Under the pieces are notes generated by a model. The model was given only the letters and a program-made list of their open reading frames with translations, made no database searches and was not told the DNA's origin. Position numbers and translations under genes: made by a program. From assembly GCF_027706745.1 (NCBI RefSeq), contig NZ_JAQFWP010000019.1, positions 1 through 64,000 on the forward strand: a DNA stretch of 64,000 bases, written 5' to 3'. This DNA comes from Nocardiopsis suaedae. GTDB lineage: Bacteria > Actinomycetota > Actinomycetes > Streptosporangiales > Streptosporangiaceae. This document shows positions 59,551-64,000 of the stretch, piece after piece. How positions within the stretch are numbered: the first letter of the stretch is position 1; every line of letters begins with the position of its first letter.

Positions 59551-60840
59551 GTGTCCCCAGCGTCATCGCCCTCCGCCCCGCCGCCCACCGCAGGCCCGGA
59601 ACCGGCTCCCGGCACGGGGCCCGGAAAGGGGCGCCGCCGCACGGCGGTGCTGGTCCTGGTCCTGGCCACGCTCACCGCGACCGGGCCGCTGGCGACCGAC
59701 CTCTACCTCCCGGCGTTCCCGGTGATCGCCGAGGACCTGGGCTCCACCGAGGCCCAGATCCAGCTCACGCTGACCGCGATCATGCTCGGCATGGCCGTGG
59801 GCCAGCTCGTGATCGGCCCGCTCAGCGACTCCCTGGGGCGGCGGCGCCCGCTGCTGGTGGGCGTGGCCGTGTTCGCCCTGGCGTCGCTGGCGTGCATGGT
59901 GGTGCCCTCGGCGGGGGTCTTCGCCGGGCTGCGCTTCGTGCAGGGGGTGGCGGGCGCCGCGGGCGCGGTGATCTCCCGCGCGGTGGTGCGCGACATGTTC
60001 GAGGGCGACGACGCGGCCCGGTTCTTCTCCCGGCTCATGCTGGTGACCGGGCTGGCCCCGCTGCTGGGCCCGGTGCTGGGCGGGCAGCTGCTGCGGGTGG
60101 GGCCCTGGCAGCTCAGCTTCGCGGTGCTGGCGGCGGTGGCCGCGACCAGCTGGGTGGTGGTGTTCTTCGGGCTGCCGGAGAGCCTCCCGGCCCGGATGCG
60201 GCGGCCGCTGCGGGCCGGGTCGCTGGCGCGGACGGTGGCCGGCCTGGTGCGCGACGTGCGGTTCATGGGCCCGGCGCTGACGCTCGGGCTGGCCTTCGGG
60301 GCGATGTTCACCTACATCAGCTCCTTCTCCTTCGTGTCGCAGAACGAGCTGGGGGCCACCGCGCAGCAGTTCAGCCTGGTGTTCGCGGTGAACACGCTGG
60401 GGCTGCTGATCGGCACCCAGGTCAACGCCTACCTGATCGGGAAGGTGGGCACGCCGCGGCGGCTGGCCGGGGGCCTGGCGGGGATGCTGGCCGCGGTGGC
60501 GGCGCTGGGCGTGCTGGCGGCCGTCGGGGTGTCCGGCGGCTGGGCGCTGCCGGTGCTGACGGCGGTGTTCTGGTCGCTGATGTTCAGCGTGGGGTTCGTC
60601 TTCCCCAACGCCACGACGCTGGCGATCTCCAGCCAGGAGCCGTCGGTGGCCGGGACGGCGTCGGCGCTCATGGGGTCGATGCAGTTCGCGCTGGGCGGGG
60701 GCCTGTCGTCGCTGGCGGGGCTGACCGCGACGGGGCAGGCGAGCCTGGTGAGCATGGCGGTGGTGATGGGGGCGATCGCGGTGGCGGCCGCGGCGGTGTT
60801 CGCGGTGACCGCCCGCCGCACGGCCCGCGCGGCGGTCTGA
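59551..60840 (+). CDS. MFS drug-resistance transporter, Bcr/CflA subfamily
   Basis: The 429-residue exporter has a Pro/Gly-rich tail, then LATLTATGPLATDLYLPAFP, the opening helix signature of Bcr/CflA pumps (bicyclomycin, chloramphenicol, florfenicol). GQLVIGPLSDSLGRRRPLLVG (core: GPLSDSLGRRRPLL) follows. GTG 59551 has AAAGGAG 8 bases upstream. A leader ORF and attenuator hairpin upstream suggest induction by a translation inhibitor. Confidence 0.92.
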   Translation: MSPASSPSAPPPTAGPEPAPGTGPGKGRRRTAVLVLVLATLTATGPLATDLYLPAFPVIAEDLGSTEAQIQLTLTAIMLGMAVGQLVIGPLSDSLGRRRPLLVGVAVFALASLACMVVPSAGVFAGLRFVQGVAGAAGAVISRAVVRDMFEGDDAARFFSRLMLVTGLAPLLGPVLGGQLLRVGPWQLSFAVLAAVAATSWVVVFFGLPESLPARMRRPLRAGSLARTVAGLVRDVRFMGPALTLGLAFGAMFTYISSFSFVSQNELGATAQQFSLVFAVNTLGLLIGTQVNAYLIGKVGTPRRLAGGLAGMLAAVAALGVLAAVGVSGGWALPVLTAVFWSLMFSVGFVFPNATTLAISSQEPSVAGTASALMGSMQFALGGGLSSLAGLTATGQASLVSMAVVMGAIAVAAAAVFAVTARRTARAAV

Positions 60841-60858
60841 CCGCGCGGCCCCGCCCCC

Positions 60859-60893
60859 GCGGGCCCGGACGGAGGCGCTCCGGCCGGGCCCGC
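60859..60893. terminator. bidirectional terminator between the pump and peptidase genes
   Basis: GCGGGCCCGG (60859-60868) pairs with CCGGGCCCGC (60884-60893), with inner CGGAG/CTCCG. The flanking genes converge. Confidence 0.65.
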
Positions 60894-60937
60894 TTCCTGC
60901 TCCCCAGGGGCGGGGAGCGGGGGCAGTCCAGGTCGGG

Positions 60938-61984
60938 TCAGTCCAGGTCGTCGCCCTCGACGTGGAAGGGCTGTGCCTGGCCCTGCCCGCCGCCGGGCAG
61001 CGGCTCGCCGCGCTCGGGGATGTCGTCGGCGCTGTCCGGGTCGACCGCGAACAGGGAGCCGTCCGCGGCGCTCTCGGCGAGGGCGTACATGGAGTCGTAG
61101 GCCGAGGCGATCTGGGCCTGCTCCATGTCCGGGCCGGTGGCGCTCAGCTCCACCAGCACGCTTCCGCTGCCCAGCAGCCCGTAGGCGTTGCGGGCGATGC
61201 CCTCGTAGGTGCCGCCCGGGTACAGGCTGGCGTTGGCGCCGTCGTAGGAGTCCTCCATGGCCCGCGCCGAGACCGCCACCGCCTGGCGGGACAGGTCGCG
61301 CTCACCGTCGCCGACGCCGTCGTTGGTGGGCCACATGAGCGAGGCGGTGATCTCCTCGCCGTCGTCGTCGATGTAGCGGCCCTGCATGTGGTAGTCGACC
61401 ATCAGGTGCGGGTCGAACGCCTCGTACTGGCGCCGCACCGCCGCCGCCTCGGGGACCGGGTTGTCCTCCGGGGCCAGGGCGGGGGAGTGGTAGCGGTTGG
61501 GGTCGTAGCCCACGCCCGGCTCGCCGTACTCGGGGTCGGCGTCGGGGTCGTGGTTGTAGCGCTGGTCGAGCTCGTGGCCGTCGGGGTTGGCGCGCACCAC
61601 CACGGACAGGGTGACGCCGTCGAGCACGGCGCGTTCGTCCCTGCCGGGCCGCACGCCCAGGTCCTCCAGGAGTTCGAGCGCGGCGGGCGTGCCCAGCGGC
61701 TCGTCGCCGTGCTGCTGGGTGACGTACATCAGCCGCAGCGGGCCCCGGCCGACGGTGGCGTTGAAGATCGGGCGGCCCTGGTTGGTGGTGCCGATGGCGG
61801 CGACGTCCACGGCGCCCCGGCTGCGCTTCTCGATCTTCTCGAGGTGGCGGCGGAGCTCCTCGGTGCTGGGGCGGGGGTCGACGGGCCTGCCGGGGACCTC
61901 GGGGGCGTCGGCGAGGGCGGGGGAGGCGGGGGAGAGGAGGGCGAAGGCGGTCACGGCCGTAACGATGCGCCAGTTTCGCTTCAT
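60938..61984 (-). CDS. secreted M14 zinc carboxypeptidase
   Basis: The 348-residue protein has a signal peptide ending near A-L-A-D-A (residue 26) and an M14 catalytic domain. His92 and Glu95 of QHGDE and a later His in VDYHMQGR bind zinc, and VLVELSATG carries the catalytic Glu. An acidic low-complexity C-terminal tail follows. It releases C-terminal residues from peptides in the family. No propeptide is evident. Confidence 0.9.
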   Translation of the reverse strand: MKRNWRIVTAVTAFALLSPASPALADAPEVPGRPVDPRPSTEELRRHLEKIEKRSRGAVDVAAIGTTNQGRPIFNATVGRGPLRLMYVTQQHGDEPLGTPAALELLEDLGVRPGRDERAVLDGVTLSVVVRANPDGHELDQRYNHDPDADPEYGEPGVGYDPNRYHSPALAPEDNPVPEAAAVRRQYEAFDPHLMVDYHMQGRYIDDDGEEITASLMWPTNDGVGDGERDLSRQAVAVSARAMEDSYDGANASLYPGGTYEGIARNAYGLLGSGSVLVELSATGPDMEQAQIASAYDSMYALAESAADGSLFAVDPDSADDIPERGEPLPGGGQGQAQPFHVEGDDLD

Positions 61985-62175
61985 GGAGGGGCATTGTGCA
62001 CTCTGTGGTCATCGGGGCACAAGGTGCGCACGGCACGCGCGCGGGCGCGCGCAGGGAACACGGAGGGGAGCGGAGGGAACCGCGCATTCGCCCGGTGCAT
62101 CGGATCGGACGGCCGCCCCGACCCTCTAGGGTTCGGAGGGGACCCCGATGTGCGAGCGAGAAGGAGTTGCCGACG

Positions 62176-62910
62176 ATGGAGTTCAAGCGGCTGCTGGCCG
62201 GCCTGGGATTCGGCGGGGCCGCGGTGCAGACGGTCCTGCGTGAGGGCGAGGTGCGCCCCGGCGGGGTGCTGGCCGGAACGGTGCACGTCGAGGGCGGCGA
62301 GGTCGACCTGCACATCGACGAGGTCACGGTGGGGCTGCAGGCCCGCGCGGAGATGGACAAGGGCGAGGTCGAGTGGGACATCGAGCTGCAGCTCAAGCAT
62401 GAGCGCGTCAAGGAGTCCCTGGAGCTGGCCGAGCGCGCCAAGGTGGACGTGCCCTTCGAGCTGGAGCTGCCCTGGGAGACCCCGCTGACCCGCTACCGCG
62501 GCAAGCCGATCCGCGGCATGGGCGTGGGCCTGTACACCCAGCTGCACGTGTCGGCCGCCGTGGACCCCGAGGACCTGGACCCGGTCGCGGTGGCCCCGCT
62601 GGCCTCGCACACCGCCGTACTGGACGCCGCCGAGGCGGCGGGCCTGCCGCTGCGCCGGGCCCGCCTGGAGCGCGGCACGGTGTCCGGCATGGAGCAGCGG
62701 CTCCCGTTCTACCAGCAGCTGTGCTTCGGCGCCGCCGACCGCGGCCCCGAGGTCGACATCGTCTTCGTCACCGGAGAGCGGGCCTGCCAGGTGCTGGCAG
62801 AGCGCCGCGACGGGCACGGAGCCCCCTGGCAGGGCTCGGTGGACCACGACGGCCCGGCCGCGGGCGCGGCCGAGCTGTCCGCGTGGCTGGAATCGGCCGC
62901 GCGGCCCTGA
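62176..62910 (+). CDS. Spo0M-family protein
   Basis: The 244-residue arrestin-fold protein starts MEFKRLLAGLGFGGAAVQTVL and has GGVLAGTVHVEGGEVDLHIDEVTVGLQ (core: GGVLAGTVHVEGGEVDLHID). It resembles SpoOM, the sporulation-control protein of Bacillus. In non-Bacillus species its role is not established. AAGGAG precedes ATG 62176. Single gene. Confidence 0.93.
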   Translation: MEFKRLLAGLGFGGAAVQTVLREGEVRPGGVLAGTVHVEGGEVDLHIDEVTVGLQARAEMDKGEVEWDIELQLKHERVKESLELAERAKVDVPFELELPWETPLTRYRGKPIRGMGVGLYTQLHVSAAVDPEDLDPVAVAPLASHTAVLDAAEAAGLPLRRARLERGTVSGMEQRLPFYQQLCFGAADRGPEVDIVFVTGERACQVLAERRDGHGAPWQGSVDHDGPAAGAAELSAWLESAARP

Positions 62911-62960
62911 CACGCGGTGATCACCCCTGGTCACGCCCTGTACGCGGGTCCTTACCCGGG

Positions 62961-62989
62961 TTGACGGGGGGTGCGCACCCGGGCACAGT
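62961..62989 (+). promoter_or_regulatory. weak candidate promoter of the acyl-CoA synthetase-like gene
   Basis: TTGACG (62961-62966) and CACAGT (62984-62989) are 17 bp apart, 86 bp before the start codon at 63075. Confidence 0.3.
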
Positions 62990-63074
62990 GGGCGGGATTC
63001 GACGCGCGCGCCCCGTCGGCATCGGCCGTACCGGGGCCACCGCGCGGACCCTGAGGTAGCGGGAAGGCGGACGC

Positions 63075-64000
63075 ATGCGGGAGAGCGGCGCGTGGCAGGG
63101 GGCCGTTCCGGCCGGGACGCTGAACGGGCTGGCCGGGGTGCTCTACCGCAACGCGGAGGATCTGCCCGCCGCCGAGGTGGTCTCCCGGCGCGGCCCCGAC
63201 GGCTCCTGGGAGCGGGTGACCTCCGCCCGCCTGCTCAGCGAGGTCACCGCGGTGGCCAAGGGGCTCATCGGCGCCGGGGTGGGCGTGGGCGACCGGGTCG
63301 TGCTGGTCGGCGACGCCCGCTACGACCAGGTGCTGCTGCAGTTCGCCGTGTGGGCGGTGCGCGCCGTGGCGGTGCCGCTGCCGGCGGCGTGCTCGCCCAA
63401 GCGCCTGCTGGCCGTGGTGCGCGACTGCCGCCCGGCCGCCGTGGTGCTGCAGGACGGCCGCCAGGCCGACGCCGCCGCGGCGGCCTCCCGCGAGGTCCCC
63501 GACCTGGGGCGGGTGTGGCGCCTGGACGGCCCCGAGGGGCTGGAGGCCGTCACCCGCCCCGGCGCCTACATGGACTCCTCCTCGGTGCGCTTCCGTATGG
63601 AGGAGGTCGTGCGCGAGGACCCGGCCGTCATCGCCTACCCGGCGTCGGTGGCCGGTCCCGGGCGGGGGGCGGTGCTCACCCACGGCAACCGGCTGGACGC
63701 CGCCGACGCCCTGGTGCGGCGGCTCTCCCCGGCGCTGGCCGGGATGGAGCCGGGGGAGGCCAGCGCGCTGATGCGGCTGCCGCTGGCCGACCACTTCGGG
63801 CAGGCCGCCCTGGCCGCGTGCATGGTCGCGCGGGTGCGGCTGGGGGTGCTGGAGCCCCGGGCCGACCTGCCGGGCGAGCTGCGCACGTTCAAGCCCACGG
63901 TGCTGGTGGCCGGCCCTGAGCTGCTGGAGCGGCTGTACCGGGCCGAGTCGGACAAGGCGCGCCAGACCGGCTGGGACAACCACAACGCCTTCGGCGCCGC
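63075..64000 (+). CDS. AMP-binding acyl-CoA synthetase-like protein (partial, runs off the window)
   Basis: The open frame continues to the window edge and gives 308 residues of an adenylate-forming enzyme resembling the FadD15 type of long-chain acyl-CoA ligase. N-terminal features WERVTSARLLSEVTAVAKGL, GVGVGDRVVLVGDARYDQVL and AVPLPAACSPKRLLAVVRD (core: GVGDRVVLVGDARY) fit. The A3 loop, usually YTSGTTGxPKG, reads YPASVAGPGRGAVLTHGN, losing the Thr-Ser-Gly and the Lys. Activity may be impaired. GGAAGGCGG precedes ATG 63075. Confidence 0.82.
   Translation, partial: MRESGAWQGAVPAGTLNGLAGVLYRNAEDLPAAEVVSRRGPDGSWERVTSARLLSEVTAVAKGLIGAGVGVGDRVVLVGDARYDQVLLQFAVWAVRAVAVPLPAACSPKRLLAVVRDCRPAAVVLQDGRQADAAAAASREVPDLGRVWRLDGPEGLEAVTRPGAYMDSSSVRFRMEEVVREDPAVIAYPASVAGPGRGAVLTHGNRLDAADALVRRLSPALAGMEPGEASALMRLPLADHFGQAALAACMVARVRLGVLEPRADLPGELRTFKPTVLVAGPELLERLYRAESDKARQTGWDNHNAFGA

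Overview
The window looks like chromosomal DNA of a very GC-rich actinomycete, most like Nocardiopsis or a close relative. Three things point there: GTG starts are frequent, genes prefer G or C at the third codon position, and mycothiol-type formaldehyde dehydrogenase, Erm, DUF574 and Trypco-type proteins are actinobacterial in character. The genus is inferred. I see no rRNA, tRNA, CRISPR array, transposase or integrase.

Positions 1-20,200 hold a nearly complete glycine betaine catabolic island. On the minus strand, soxB-soxD-soxA-soxG (heterotetrameric sarcosine oxidase) is followed by a BCCT-type betaine carrier. Divergently on the plus strand lie dimethylglycine oxidase, L-serine dehydratase, formyl-THF deformylase (purU) and a Rieske oxygenase that is probably the betaine demethylase. 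An MHS-type transporter, a Rieske ferredoxin plus FAD reductase (the likely electron chain), a LuxR-type regulator and a mycothiol-dependent formaldehyde dehydrogenase with a metallo-hydrolase complete the set. Read together: betaine -> dimethylglycine + formaldehyde; dimethylglycine -> sarcosine -> glycine with C1 units loaded on THF; THF recycled by PurU; serine -> pyruvate by SdaA; free formaldehyde oxidised through mycothiol. Short palindromes around TGATATATCA, and GTTGC/GCAAC dyads, lie in the divergent promoter regions.

Positions 20,200-28,600 contain a cold-shock gene with a terminator inside its leader, then a secreted GH51 arabinofuranosidase divergent from a YtfQRT-YjfF-like sugar ABC importer. 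Three perfect LacI-type operators lie between them. Positions 28,600-35,300 are accessory: a DUF6745 protein with a small companion, then a 1374-residue trypsin/nSTAND1-NTPase/propeller protein followed by a Trypco1 protein whose frame is broken in a run of nine G. This is the best candidate here for a conflict or defence system.

Positions 35,300-49,300 are mixed housekeeping and regulatory genes: MarR-SDR with a double palindromic operator, an InhA/FabI enoyl reductase, a HAD-like protein, a MarR/MFS pair, a methyltransferase, GNATs, an ACT protein, an SNF2 helicase with its SWIM partner, and a GH18 chitinase. Positions 49,300-64,000 hold an erm methyltransferase with a candidate leader, a Zn alcohol dehydrogenase, an internally deleted DUF574 remnant, an alkylsulfatase, a TetR/DoxX pair, a HipA-like kinase with DUF3037, a MarR and two MFS efflux pumps. 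The second pump follows a short leader ORF ending in the loop of a terminator hairpin. Then come an M14 peptidase, a Spo0M protein and the start of an acyl-CoA-synthetase-like gene cut by the window edge.
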